Positions 36,013 through 44,476 of a stretch of DNA of 64,000 nucleotides are shown piece after piece. Where the stretch lies: positions 186,001 through 250,000 of the forward strand of contig NZ_BMQC01000003.1 in the NCBI RefSeq assembly GCF_014647915.1, read 5' to 3'. Each line of letters starts with the position of its first letter. Positions within the stretch are counted from its first letter, which is position 1. The translations under genes were made by a program, and so were the position numbers. Source of the DNA: Pilimelia terevasa (GTDB lineage: Bacteria > Actinomycetota > Actinomycetes > Mycobacteriales > Micromonosporaceae). The notes below the pieces were generated by a model, which saw only the letters and a program-made list of their open reading frames with translations, ran no database searches and had not been told where the DNA came from.

Positions 36013-38073
36013 ATGACTGAATCGGCCGCCAGCCCAGCCGACCTCGATACCGAACTGGCTGCCGAGCGCGCCCACCTCGCCGCCGCCCGCGCCGCCCTGC
36101 ACGCCATGCGCGGGCGGGCCGAGCAGATGTACGACGCCGGCCACCTCATCGCCGGCGACCCGTTCGCCGCCGAGACCCTCGGCATCGCCCTGGCCCGGCG
36201 CGTCGCCGAACTCGCCGACGACCCCCGCACCCCGCTGTTCTTCGGACGCCTGGACCTCGACGGCGCCGCCGTGGTCGACGACGCCGGCACCGACCACGGC
36301 GAGACCGTGGCCGGCCGGTTCCACATCGGCCGGCGGCACGTCAGCGACGAGGCCGGCGAGCCGATGGTGCTGGACTGGCGGGCGCCGTTGTCCCGCGCCT
36401 TCTACCGGGCCAGCGCCGCCGAGCGGCAGGGTGTCACCGTGCGTCGGCGGTTTGGTTTCCACGAGGGGGAGTTGACCGGGTTCGAGGACGAGCGGCTGGA
36501 CCGCGGTGAGGAGCTGGGCACCGCCAGTCGGCTGTTGACCGAGGAGATCGAGCGGCCGCGGGTCGGGCCGATGCGGGACATCGTCGCCACCATCCAGCCC
36601 GAGCAGGACGAGCTGGTCCGCGCCCCGCTGGAGACCAGCATCTGCGTCCAGGGCGCGCCGGGCACCGGCAAGACCGCCGTCGGCCTGCACCGGGCCGCGT
36701 ACCTGCTGTACGCCCACCGCGAGCGCCTGCGCCGCGCGGGTGTCCTGATCGTCGGGCCGAACGACGCGTTCCTCGGCTACATCGCGGCCGTCCTGCCCGC
36801 GCTGGGCGAACTGGAGGTCACCCAGGCGACCGCCGACGACCTCCTCACCCGCGTACCGGTCCGCGGCACCGACCCCGCCGAGGTGCAGGTGATCAAGCAC
36901 GACGCGCGGATGGCGCAGGTCCTGCGCCGGGCCGTGTGGGCGGGCGTGGCCCCGCCCGCGGGGCCGATCCAGGTCTCCGACGGCGCCTACCGCTGGCGCG
37001 TCGACGAGGGCGTCCTGGCCCGCGTCGTCGCCGAGGTCCGCCGCGAGGACCTGCCGTACGCCCTGGGCCGCGAGCGGGTCCGCGCCCGAGTGGTGGCGCT
37101 CCTGCAGCGGCAGGCCGAGTCCCGCAGCGGCGAGTCGCCGGGCGAGCCGTGGCAGCGCCGGATGGGCCGGACCGCGCCGGTCACCGCGTTCCTGGACCAC
37201 TGCTGGCCGCCGCTGACCCCGGAGGCCGTGCTGCACCGGCTCCTGTCCGACCCGGCGGCTCTCGCGGCGGCCGCTGACGGGATCCTGACCGGGTCGGAGC
37301 AGGCGGCCCTCACCTGGTCGAAGCCGCCGCGGACGCCGAAGTCCGCCCGCTGGAGCAGCGCCGACGCCGTCCTGCTGGACGAGGTCGCCGGCCTGGTCAC
37401 GCGCCCGCCCACGCTCGGCCACGTCATCCTCGACGAGGCGCAGGACCTCTCCCCGATGCAGTGCCGGGCGATCGCCCGGCGCACCCCGCACGGCTCGGTC
37501 ACCGTCCTCGGCGACCTCGCCCAGGGCACCACGCCGTGGGCCGCCCGCACCTGGGCCGACACGATGGCGCACCTCGGCAGGCCCGGCGCCCGGGTGGTAC
37601 CGCTGACCACCGGCTTCCGGGTGCCCGAGGTGGTGGTCGCGCTCGCCAACCGCCTTCTGCCCGCCCTGGACGTCGACGTACCGGCGGGGGTGTCGCTGCG
37701 CCGCGACGGCGAGCTGACGATCACGGCCGTCGAGGACCTGGCCGCCGCGGTCGTCGCCGAGGTCCGGCGCGCGGGCCGGCAGCCGGGGTCGATCGGGGTG
37801 ATCGCCCCGGACACCCTCGTCGCCGCGCTGCGGGCGGCGCTGGCCGACGCCGGGGAGAGCGTCGCGGCCGGCGCGGCCGACGGGCCGCTGGCGGTGGTCC
37901 CGGCCACGGTCGCCAAGGGGCTGGAGTACGACCACGTGATCGTCGCCGAGCCCGCCGCCATCGTCGCCGCGGAGCCCCGCGGCCTGCACCGCCTCTACGT
38001 CGTGCTCACCCGCGCCGTGTCCCGCCTGTCCGTCCTGCACACGACACCCCTGCCCGCGGCCCTGCGGGGATGA
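36013..38073 (+). CDS. HelD-like superfamily 1 helicase
   Basis: The 686-aa protein fits actinobacterial HelD, which releases stalled RNA polymerase using ATP. It starts with a coiled-coil N-terminal arm (residues 8-45, TELAAERAHLAAARAALHAM), then the split SF1 core: Walker A QGAPGTGKTAVGLHRAAYLL near residue 215, the long HelD-specific insert, Walker B LGHVILDEAQDLSPMQ near 475, and motif VVPATVAKGLEYDHVIV near 635. HelD proteins differ from UvrD in the N-terminal arm. A TAGGCT hexamer at 35904-35909 may be its -10 box. Confidence 0.88.
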   Translation: MTESAASPADLDTELAAERAHLAAARAALHAMRGRAEQMYDAGHLIAGDPFAAETLGIALARRVAELADDPRTPLFFGRLDLDGAAVVDDAGTDHGETVAGRFHIGRRHVSDEAGEPMVLDWRAPLSRAFYRASAAERQGVTVRRRFGFHEGELTGFEDERLDRGEELGTASRLLTEEIERPRVGPMRDIVATIQPEQDELVRAPLETSICVQGAPGTGKTAVGLHRAAYLLYAHRERLRRAGVLIVGPNDAFLGYIAAVLPALGELEVTQATADDLLTRVPVRGTDPAEVQVIKHDARMAQVLRRAVWAGVAPPAGPIQVSDGAYRWRVDEGVLARVVAEVRREDLPYALGRERVRARVVALLQRQAESRSGESPGEPWQRRMGRTAPVTAFLDHCWPPLTPEAVLHRLLSDPAALAAAADGILTGSEQAALTWSKPPRTPKSARWSSADAVLLDEVAGLVTRPPTLGHVILDEAQDLSPMQCRAIARRTPHGSVTVLGDLAQGTTPWAARTWADTMAHLGRPGARVVPLTTGFRVPEVVVALANRLLPALDVDVPAGVSLRRDGELTITAVEDLAAAVVAEVRRAGRQPGSIGVIAPDTLVAALRAALADAGESVAAGAADGPLAVVPATVAKGLEYDHVIVAEPAAIVAAEPRGLHRLYVVLTRAVSRLSVLHTTPLPAALRG

Positions 38074-38207
38074 GCGCGGGGCCCCACTCGGGGCACTTCC
38101 CCAGGTCATGTCGGCGACGGCCGGGGCGACGCGGGCGGGCGAGACGGACGTCGGCGCGGGCTGACGCGGGGCGGATCCGGGGACGGGTGTCACAGGAGGA
38201 TGCCACG

Positions 38208-38282
38208 ATGCGGAAGGGTCCAGACGACGACCCGCGCCACCACACGACCCGCGCCACCACACGACCCGCGCCACCGAAGTAA
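38208..38282 (+). CDS. Possible 24-aa small ORF
   Basis: ATG with CAGGAGGA 8 nt upstream, the best ribosome-binding site in the vicinity. The peptide is polar and repetitive (DPRHHTTRATTRPAPPK at its C-terminus), rich in Arg, His, Thr and Pro. It could be a leader peptide for the VOC gene 93 nt downstream, or chance. No homologue is known to me. Confidence 0.25.
   Translation: MRKGPDDDPRHHTTRATTRPAPPK
38227..38275. repeat. 17-bp tandem repeat, about 2.9 copies
   Basis: The unit ACGACCCGCGCCACCAC is repeated exactly at 38227-38243 and 38244-38260, with 15 bases of a third copy from 38261. It lies inside the 24-codon ORF; the 17-bp period is not a multiple of three, which argues against selection on the peptide. 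Confidence 0.8.
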
Positions 38283-38375
38283 CGCACGTACCGAGACGAC
38301 GCACGCCCACCGGCCGGCACGCGCCGAGCAGCAGGCGCGGACGCCGGCACCGACACGGGACAGGAGTCACCACCG

Positions 38376-39128
38376 ATGAGCAGTACCCCCACGAAGCCGA
38401 TCTGGACCGACCTGGGCACCTCGGACATCGAGGCGGCCACCCGCTTCTACGGCCAGGTGTTCGGCTGGGAGGCCGAGACCGACCCGGTGATGGGCTACAC
38501 GACGTTCCGCAAGGACGGCAAGCGGGTGGCCGGCGCCATGCAGATCGAGCAGGAGGACCAGCCGGTCGCCTGGTCGACGTACATCGGCACCGACGACGCC
38601 GACGCCGTCTCCAAGCGGGTCGAGGCCGCGGGCGGCACTGTCATCATGGCGCCGATGGATGTCGCGCCCCACGGCCGGATGGCCTTCTACGGCGACCCGG
38701 CGGGCGCCGTGTTCGGCGTCTGGCAGCCGGCGGAGCACCGGGGCTTCGAGCTGGCGGAGTCCGAGGGCGCCTACTGCTGGACCGAGCTGACCACCACCGA
38801 CCCGGCCGGCGCGAGGACGTTCTACCGGGACGTCTTCGGCTGGACCGCGCACGAGCACGCCCAGCCCGACGGCACCTACGTCGAGTTCAAGGCGGCCGAC
38901 ACCTCCGTCGCCGGCCTCATGGACCAGCAGGGCGGGCCGGCCGCGCCGCCGCACTGGCTGGTGCACTTCGCCGCCCGGGACGTGGACGGCACCGCGGCGC
39001 GGGCCACCGCGGTGGGCGCCTCCGTGATCGTGCCGGGCACCGACTTCCCGGGCGGCCGGTTCGCGATCCTGGCCGACCCGCAGGGCGGCGCGTTCGCCGT
39101 CGTCCACATGGACCAGCCGCCGGCCTGA
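38376..39128 (+). CDS. Two-module VOC (glyoxalase/dioxygenase-like) protein
   Basis: The 250-aa protein consists of two VOC modules, each with beta-alpha-beta-beta-beta repeats: PIWTDLGTSDIEAATRFYGQ (residues 8-27) to FYGDPAGAVFGVWQ, and CWTELTTTDPAGARTFYRDV (near 135) to ILADPQGGAFAVV. Such proteins form a closed metal or ligand site; function ranges from isomerase to antibiotic-binding and cannot be told here. AGGAG precedes the ATG. Confidence 0.88.
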   Translation: MSSTPTKPIWTDLGTSDIEAATRFYGQVFGWEAETDPVMGYTTFRKDGKRVAGAMQIEQEDQPVAWSTYIGTDDADAVSKRVEAAGGTVIMAPMDVAPHGRMAFYGDPAGAVFGVWQPAEHRGFELAESEGAYCWTELTTTDPAGARTFYRDVFGWTAHEHAQPDGTYVEFKAADTSVAGLMDQQGGPAAPPHWLVHFAARDVDGTAARATAVGASVIVPGTDFPGGRFAILADPQGGAFAVVHMDQPPA

Positions 39129-39150
39129 GCCGGGTCGCCCGACCGACCGC

Positions 39151-39187
39151 ACGCGGCGGCGGCGCCGTCCACCGGCCGCCGCCGCGT
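39151..39187. terminator. Bidirectional terminator hairpin
   Basis: A perfect 13-bp stem (ACGCGGCGGCGGC and its complement) with an 11-nt loop between convergent VOC and carboxypeptidase genes. Confidence 0.7.
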
Positions 39188-39195
39188 CGCGGGCG

Positions 39196-40497
39196 TCACT
39201 TGCAGTACTGGTCCTGCTTGCCGATCAGCTTGTACGGGCAGTCCGCGGTCTCCATGAAGAACAGCGACGCCTCCTTGTTCCGCGTCGTCTCCTTCTCGAT
39301 CACGGTGTCCGGCGGGTAGAAGCCGGGGCTGGCGCCCTTGGGGTACATCTCGAAGGTGTAGCCGAAGATCTTGTGCTCGGCCCACAGCCAGTCCAGGCTC
39401 GACCCGTCGGTGATGTACAGCCCCGAGGCCTGCTTCGGCGTGTAGCCGTTGCTCTCGGCCATCTTCTTGCCCCAGGTCTGGAACGTGCTGGCGTCGTCCT
39501 GGGTGAGCCCCGGCTCGACGGCCTTGTTCGTGTACCCGTAGGGCCAGAGGATCAGCTCGCTGTACGAGTGCCAGTCGAGGTTCGCCTTGATCTGCTGCTT
39601 GCCGCCGACCACCCGGCTGTTGACGAAGTCGCGGACCCGGCTGACCTCGGTGGAGGAGAACGCGGCGGTACCGCGGTACGTGTCCGAGCTGGGGGTGCCG
39701 GACGAGCCGTTGCAGCAGCCCCACTTGTAGCCGTAGTTGCGGTTGGGGTCGATGCCGTACGTCTTGTCGCTGTTCGGCTGGCGCGTCTTGCGCCACATCG
39801 CGAGGCGGGAGCCGGCGATGTCGTGGGCGCCGCCGTCGGGGTTGATGTTCGGGACGACCCAGATCTCGCGGGAGTCGACGATCCGGGTGACCCGCTCGTC
39901 CTTGCCGTAGTTGTCGACGAGCAGGTGCATCAGGTACAGCGCCATCTCGACGGTCAGGTGCTCGCGCGCGTGGTGGTGCGAGGTGATCAGCACCTCCGGC
40001 TCGGCCTCGTCGTCGGCGACCTTGTCCGAGATCTTGATCAGCGGTAGGTCCCGGCCCTCGTGCGACTTGCCGATGCTGGACTTGGCGGCGATCTGCGGGT
40101 GCGCGGCGACGAGGTCGTTGATCTCCTTCGTCATCTCGTCGTAGTCGTGGTACTTCTGCATGTTCGCCGGGAAGCCGGCCAGGAGCGCGTCCAGGCCCTG
40201 CTCGGCGGGCGGGGCGACCGGGCTGACGGCCAGGCCGAGGCGCCGGATGGCGGCCGCCTCGGTCAGCGTGGCGGAGACGTAGATCTGGCCGTGCTCGATG
40301 GAGTCGATCGCGGCGCCGGTGGCGGCGACGGCGTCGCGGTCGGCGAGGGTCTGCGCGCCGCCGACGACGTAGGACTGCGCGGAGCGGGGGACGTGGACCG
40401 GTCCGGCGGAGACCGGTGCGACGCCGGCCGCCAGACCGCCGAGGGCGAGCGTCAGCGCGAGACCGGCGCGACGCCAGGTACGGGCGGGCGTGGGCAT
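39196..40497 (-). CDS. Secreted zinc carboxypeptidase (M14)
   Basis: The 433-aa precursor has a signal peptide (residues 8-31), a propeptide-like region and an M14 domain with the zinc ligands in HAREH (His176, Glu179) and WHSYSE (His). Arg/Asn substrate binding lies in [11 protein letters not shown] and the catalytic Glu in YTFEMYPKG. It removes C-terminal residues from peptides outside the cell and may act with the secreted S1 protease. AGGAGG lies about 11 nt before the ATG. Confidence 0.92.
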   Translation of the reverse strand: MPTPARTWRRAGLALTLALGGLAAGVAPVSAGPVHVPRSAQSYVVGGAQTLADRDAVAATGAAIDSIEHGQIYVSATLTEAAAIRRLGLAVSPVAPPAEQGLDALLAGFPANMQKYHDYDEMTKEINDLVAAHPQIAAKSSIGKSHEGRDLPLIKISDKVADDEAEPEVLITSHHHAREHLTVEMALYLMHLLVDNYGKDERVTRIVDSREIWVVPNINPDGGAHDIAGSRLAMWRKTRQPNSDKTYGIDPNRNYGYKWGCCNGSSGTPSSDTYRGTAAFSSTEVSRVRDFVNSRVVGGKQQIKANLDWHSYSELILWPYGYTNKAVEPGLTQDDASTFQTWGKKMAESNGYTPKQASGLYITDGSSLDWLWAEHKIFGYTFEMYPKGASPGFYPPDTVIEKETTRNKEASLFFMETADCPYKLIGKQDQYCK

Positions 40498-40532
40498 GAG
40501 GTGGTACCTCCTGGGGTGGTCAGGGCGGCACT

Positions 40533-40546
40533 GTGAGCGAACTCAC
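40533..40546. promoter_or_regulatory. Inverted repeat upstream of the carboxypeptidase gene
   Basis: GTGAG-CGAA-CTCAC, perfect 5-bp arms, 36 nt before the ATG. In the minus-strand transcript it would form a small hairpin with loop UUCG; as DNA it could be an operator. Confidence 0.3.
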
Positions 40547-40617
40547 TCCCTGAGTCTAGGAGCCTCAATATAGATGTGCGTCGCTAGATTGCCAACGGCC
40601 CGCGACACCCGTCCTGA

Positions 40618-40884
40618 TCAGGTCCGCGGCCGTGCCGGCTCGTCCTCGCCCGCGAGCGCCGCGCGCAACTGCGCCTTCTGCGCCCGCCGCCGCTCGACGC
40701 CCGCGGCCAGGTCGGCGGCCACGCGGTCGCGCAGCCTGCGGAGCAGGAAGTACGACAGGACCGCCGAGACCGCGACCGCGATCAGCAGCGTGACGAACAG
40801 GTTCAGCCCCAGCGGCAGCAGCGCCGCGGTGACCGCGACGAGCAGGCCGAGGCGGGCCAGCGTGTACGTGACGGGGGCCTTCAT
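40618..40884 (-). CDS. DUF4229-type small membrane protein
   Basis: An 88-aa protein with two transmembrane segments (residues 6-50), then a basic amphipathic helix (FLLRRLRDRVAADLAAGVE) and polar tail, the layout of the actinobacterial DUF4229 family. It is coupled by ATGA to the preceding membrane gene, third in an operon headed by mqnE, as is common around menaquinone genes in actinobacteria. Confidence 0.75.
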   Translation of the reverse strand: MKAPVTYTLARLGLLVAVTAALLPLGLNLFVTLLIAVAVSAVLSYFLLRRLRDRVAADLAAGVERRRAQKAQLRAALAGEDEPARPRT

Positions 40885-41303
40885 CGATCCGCGCTCCGTT
40901 CTGCGCGGGCGCTCGCGGCCCGCACGCCGTAGAACCACAGCGGCGCGAACAGCGCCGTCGTGACCGTCGCGCCCAGCACCCCGCCGGCCAGCGGCGGCCA
41001 GGCGACCAGGCCGGCGGCGAGCAGCCCCGCGGCGCCGGCGGCGACCACCGCCCCCGCGGCGGCCCACACCCGACCCCAGCCGTACCACGCGCGGAACTCC
41101 TCGACCGCCAGCATCACCGGCAGGATCACCGCCAACCAGCCGTTGACCCGCCCGAACTCGCCCAGCCCGGCCACGGCGAACAGCCCATCGAACAGCGCCA
41201 GCGCGGCCGCCCCGGCGACGACCCCGGCGAGCTGCATCCCCAACAGGTCGGTCAGCGCGACGATCCGCCGGTGGGCGTCGCGCCGCGGGAAGGACTCGGT
41301 CAC
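40881..41303 (-). CDS. Four-helix membrane protein of unknown function
   Basis: The 140-aa protein has four hydrophobic segments (about residues 20-44, 56-70, 78-98, 106-128). No motif recognised. GTGA overlap with mqnE and ATGA overlap with the DUF4229 gene place it in the mqnE operon. Confidence 0.7.
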   Translation of the reverse strand: MTESFPRRDAHRRIVALTDLLGMQLAGVVAGAAALALFDGLFAVAGLGEFGRVNGWLAVILPVMLAVEEFRAWYGWGRVWAAAGAVVAAGAAGLLAAGLVAWPPLAGGVLGATVTTALFAPLWFYGVRAASARAERSADR

Positions 41304-42499
41304 TCCCACACCTGCTGCGGCTCGGCCCGGCGCTGCGCCAGCGGTACCGGTCGGTCGTACTCCCGGACCACCTCGTAGCGGGTGTTGCGCTCGACCGGCT
41401 GGAAGCCGGCGTCCCAGATGAGGGTCAGCAGGTCGTCGCGGTGCATGGTCGCCGGGGTGCCGTACTCGTCCGCGTCGTGCGTGATCTTGTACTCCACCAC
41501 CGAGCCGTCCAGGTCGTCGACGCCGAAGTTCAGCGAGAGCTGGGCCACCGACAGGCCGTGCATGACCCAGAAGCACTTGACGTGCGGCACGTTGTCGAAC
41601 ATCAGCCGGGAGACGGCGAACGTCTTCAGCGACTCGGCCGGCGAGGCCATCGTCGTGCGGGCCTGGATCCGGTTGCGGACCTTGCCGTCGCGGGCGTCGT
41701 GGAAGTCGTGCTGGTACCGCAGCGGGATGAAGGTGACGAAGCCCCCGGTCTCGTCCTGCAGCTCGCGCAGGCGCATGACGTGGTCGACGCGGTGCCGCGG
41801 CTCCTCGATGTGCCCGTACAGCATGGTCGCGGGGGTGCGCAGGCCCTTGCCGTGCGCCAGCCGGTGGATCCGGGACCAGTCCTCCCAGTGGCAGGCGTGG
41901 TCGACGATGTGCTGCCGGACCTCCCAGTCGAAGATCTCGGCGCCGCCGCCGGTGAGCGAGCCGAGGCCGGCGTCGATCAACTCGTCGAGGATCTCGTCCG
42001 CCGACAGGCCGCTGATCTTCTCGAACCACTGGACCTCGGTGGCGGTGAACGCCTTGAGGGTCACGTCCGGCAGGACGGCCTTCAGCTCCCGCAGCACCTT
42101 CGGGTAGTACCGCCACGGCAGGGTGGGGTGCAGGCCGTTGACGATGTGCAGCTCGGTCAGGCCCTCGCCCTCCATCTCGCGGGCCTTCTCGACGGCCTGC
42201 GCGATGCGCATGGTGTACGCGTCCTTCTCCCCCGGCTTGCGCTGGAAGGAGCAGTAGGCGCAGCTCGCCGCGCAGACGTTGGTGAGGTTCAGGTGGCGGT
42301 TGACGTTGAACACCACCCGCTCGCCGTTGTCGGCCACCCGCTTGTGGTGGGCGAGGCGGCCGAGCCAGGCCAGGTCGTCGGAGGCGTAGAGGGCCTCGCC
42401 GTCGGCGCGGTCGAGGCGCTCCCCGGCGTACACCTTCGCCTCGATCTCCCGCCGCCGGCCGGGGTCGATGCCGGTGCTGCGCGCGGTCGTGGCCGTCAT
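41300..42499 (-). CDS. mqnE: Aminofutalosine synthase (radical SAM)
   Basis: MqnE joins 3-enolpyruvylbenzoate to the adenosyl radical, giving aminofutalosine (the step after MqnA). The 399-aa protein has the radical-SAM cysteines Cys76, Cys80, Cys83 (CAASCAYC) and family segments LHIVNGLHPTLPWRYY, SLTGGGAEIFDWEVRQHI and LIWDAGFQPVERNTRYEVV. The C-terminal signature separates it from the related MqnC. ATG with GGAGG 7 nt upstream. It heads an operon with two small membrane proteins. Confidence 0.93.
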   Translation of the reverse strand: MTATTARSTGIDPGRRREIEAKVYAGERLDRADGEALYASDDLAWLGRLAHHKRVADNGERVVFNVNRHLNLTNVCAASCAYCSFQRKPGEKDAYTMRIAQAVEKAREMEGEGLTELHIVNGLHPTLPWRYYPKVLRELKAVLPDVTLKAFTATEVQWFEKISGLSADEILDELIDAGLGSLTGGGAEIFDWEVRQHIVDHACHWEDWSRIHRLAHGKGLRTPATMLYGHIEEPRHRVDHVMRLRELQDETGGFVTFIPLRYQHDFHDARDGKVRNRIQARTTMASPAESLKTFAVSRLMFDNVPHVKCFWVMHGLSVAQLSLNFGVDDLDGSVVEYKITHDADEYGTPATMHRDDLLTLIWDAGFQPVERNTRYEVVREYDRPVPLAQRRAEPQQVWE

Positions 42500-42934
42500 C
42501 GGTCGCCTCCGGGGTCCGTCCCTGCCGCGGGGCGGGCGGCCCGGCGGAGCGGTCGCCGGGACCGCCGGGTACGAGCCTACGTCCCGGGTACGACGGGGCC
42601 GCCGCGCCGTCCCGGGCGGGCCGCTGCGCCGTTCGGGGCCGGAAAATGCCTGTGGATTCCGGACAAAGAGGCGTCGGCTGTGGACGGGGGACCTGCTTTT
42701 TCCCCATAGTGTCAATATCCGACACGGGTCTGCCTGCTCGGGCACCGTCCGCCGCGGGTGAGCCCGGGAGACCGGGCGGCCTGGGACGCTGGTGCACAAA
42801 TCCGCCGTTCGGCGGCGCCCGCGTGGACGGCGGCGCGACACGGGGTACAGGCGGACAGGAAACCGGCACGCGACGGCGTGGCCCCAGCGGTCACAGCGCA
42901 GCGGTGCCGGACGCTCCACGGAGGGAGACGCGCA
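42500..42934. other. 435-bp divergent intergenic region
   Basis: No gene is supported between mqnE and the NlpC/P60 gene. A local AT-rich patch (42690-42725, CATAGTGTCAATATCC with a GTGTC/GACAC inverted repeat) probably holds the plus-strand promoter. From there to the GTG at 42935 the transcript would have a leader of about 200 nt, which contains the structured-RNA candidate listed separately. Confidence 0.5.
42781..42870 (+). ncRNA. Candidate structured leader RNA (riboswitch-like)
   Basis: In an otherwise GC-monotonous leader, three segments stand out: GGTGCACAAATCC (42791-42803), GCCCGCGTGGACGG (42817-42830) and GGACAGGAAACCGGC (42853-42867). Their order and spacing resemble the cobalamin-riboswitch boxes (GGTGcAAATCC, GCCCGCaACGGT, TCAGGAnACCTGCC). 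A CCGCCG-TT-CGGCGG hairpin lies between the first two. The matches are imperfect and cobalamin control of a wall hydrolase would be odd. Leaders of NlpC/P60 genes in this phylum more often carry a c-di-AMP riboswitch, whose core I do not find. Confidence 0.25.
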
Positions 42935-44386
42935 GTGGGTACGCCGAGGGCGGCACGGCGACTGGGGCCGCGCAACTGGCCGGAGCTGGTCGGCGCGGTC
43001 GCGCTCGTCGGCGTCCTGCTCGCCGCGCCGGCCGCCGCCGCGCCGGTCACCCCGCCGGACCGCATCCCCGACACCGGGAGCCGGCCGGTCGCCGCCGCGC
43101 CGCTGGGCCCCGCCGCCGGCGGTATCGGCGCCGGAACCAGCGCGCCGGGCGCGCTCGGCGCGCTGGCCGGCAGGCTGGCGGCGGCCGAGGCCGCGGTGCA
43201 GCGCTACGGCCAGCAGCTCACCCAGGCCGCCGTCGACCGGGACCAGGCGGCCCAGGAGGTGGCCACCCTCACCACCACCGTCCGCGAGGCGCGGCACGCC
43301 CGCGAGGAGGCCCGCCGCACGGGCCAGCTCGCCGCCTACGAGGCGTACCGCAGCGCCGCCGGCCTGCCCTCCCGCATCCTCGGCTCCGACCTGGCCCGGG
43401 TGACCGCCCTGAGTGGACCGCGCGGCCAGGCGCCGGAGTCGCTCGCCGCCAGCGGCCAGCTCGCCCGGACGGTGCGCACCGCGGCGGCGGCCGAGGCCGC
43501 GCTCACCGGCGCCCGCACCCGCCTGCGGGACGCGACCGGGCGCCACCGGGCGCTGACCGCCGGCCTCGCGCGCGCCGGAGCCGCCCTGGCGGCGCTGCGC
43601 CGCACCCACGCGCGCCAGCTCGTCCCGGTCGAACGGGAACGCGCGCGCCGCAACGAGGTCATCGGCCGGGACCGGCACCGGGACGCGCGCGGCCTGGTGG
43701 CCCACCGGCAGGCGCGGGTGGCGCTGGCGTACGCGCGCCGGCAGCTCGGCAAGCCGTACCTGCTCAACAGCGAGGGACCCGACACCTTCGACTGCTCGGG
43801 GCTGATCATGATGGCGTACCGCGCCGCCGGCTACGGCCTGCCCCGGGTGGCCGCCCAGCAGTACGCCGCCACGGCCGGCAAGCGCGCCGACCCCATGGCC
43901 CTGCTCCCCGGCGACCTGCTGTTCTTCAACCTGACGACCGATCCGGCGGCGATCCACCACGTCGCCCTGTACCTCGGCGGCGGCCTCATGATCCACGCTC
44001 CGCAGCCGGGTCAGCAGGTGTCGGTCGCGCCCGTGTCGTGGTCCTCGTTCTTCGCCGCGACGCGGATCTTCGCCGGGGTGCCGACCGCCGCCGCCGGGCG
44101 GCCCCGGCCGTGGAAGCCCAGGCCGCCCACCGCCGCGCCGACGGCCAAGCCCACCCCGTCGCCGGACGGCGACAAACCCGGCGGGGGCGGCCCCGGCAAG
44201 CCGGGCGGCGACAAACCGGGGGGCGGCACCGGTAACCCCGGGGGCGGCAACCCCGGTAGTCCCGGTGGCGGCACCAACCCGGGCGGCACGCCGACACCGG
44301 TCGGGAGCCGGACGCCCGTTCCGCACGCCGGAGGAGGCGGCACGCCGGCCGCCCCGGGGTCCGCAGGAGCGAATATCCGGCCTTGA
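42935..44386 (+). CDS. Secreted NlpC/P60 peptidoglycan hydrolase with coiled coil
   Basis: The 483-aa protein has a signal peptide (about residues 17-37), a coiled-coil region (residues 70-260), an NlpC/P60 domain with Cys287 in FDCSGLIMMAYRAAGY and His342 in HHVALYLGGG, and a Gly/Pro-rich repetitive tail (KPGGGGPGKPGGDKPGGG). It is the layout of RipA-like endopeptidases that cut D-Glu-mDAP bonds, with the coiled coil probably holding the enzyme in check. GTG start after GGAGGGAG. The long leader suggests RNA-level control. Confidence 0.9.
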   Translation: MGTPRAARRLGPRNWPELVGAVALVGVLLAAPAAAAPVTPPDRIPDTGSRPVAAAPLGPAAGGIGAGTSAPGALGALAGRLAAAEAAVQRYGQQLTQAAVDRDQAAQEVATLTTTVREARHAREEARRTGQLAAYEAYRSAAGLPSRILGSDLARVTALSGPRGQAPESLAASGQLARTVRTAAAAEAALTGARTRLRDATGRHRALTAGLARAGAALAALRRTHARQLVPVERERARRNEVIGRDRHRDARGLVAHRQARVALAYARRQLGKPYLLNSEGPDTFDCSGLIMMAYRAAGYGLPRVAAQQYAATAGKRADPMALLPGDLLFFNLTTDPAAIHHVALYLGGGLMIHAPQPGQQVSVAPVSWSSFFAATRIFAGVPTAAAGRPRPWKPRPPTAAPTAKPTPSPDGDKPGGGGPGKPGGDKPGGGTGNPGGGNPGSPGGGTNPGGTPTPVGSRTPVPHAGGGGTPAAPGSAGANIRP

Positions 44387-44476
44387 CCCGTCACGCCGGC
44401 CGGTCGGCGTGACACGGTAAGAATGACCAGACACCCGGCGGTCCACGCCGGATGGCCGGCGGCCTTGGGAGGGCGC

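Larger units (their letters stand above)
38074..38375. other. 302-bp intergenic region with a possible small ORF and 17-bp tandem repeat
   Basis: Between the HelD and VOC genes. It contains the small ORF at 38208-38282 and nearly three copies of a 17-bp repeat, both listed separately. AGGAG lies 10 nt before the next ATG. I see no strong promoter or hairpin. Confidence 0.4.

Noticed and set aside
38227-38275. CRISPR-like repeat array
   Set aside because: The 17-bp units are directly contiguous without spacers and no cas gene is present.
42700-42934. c-di-AMP (ydaO) riboswitch before the NlpC/P60 gene
   Set aside because: The conserved GGGTGAAT and CAGCTAACC-type core segments were looked for and are not present; only a weak GGGTGAGCC occurs.
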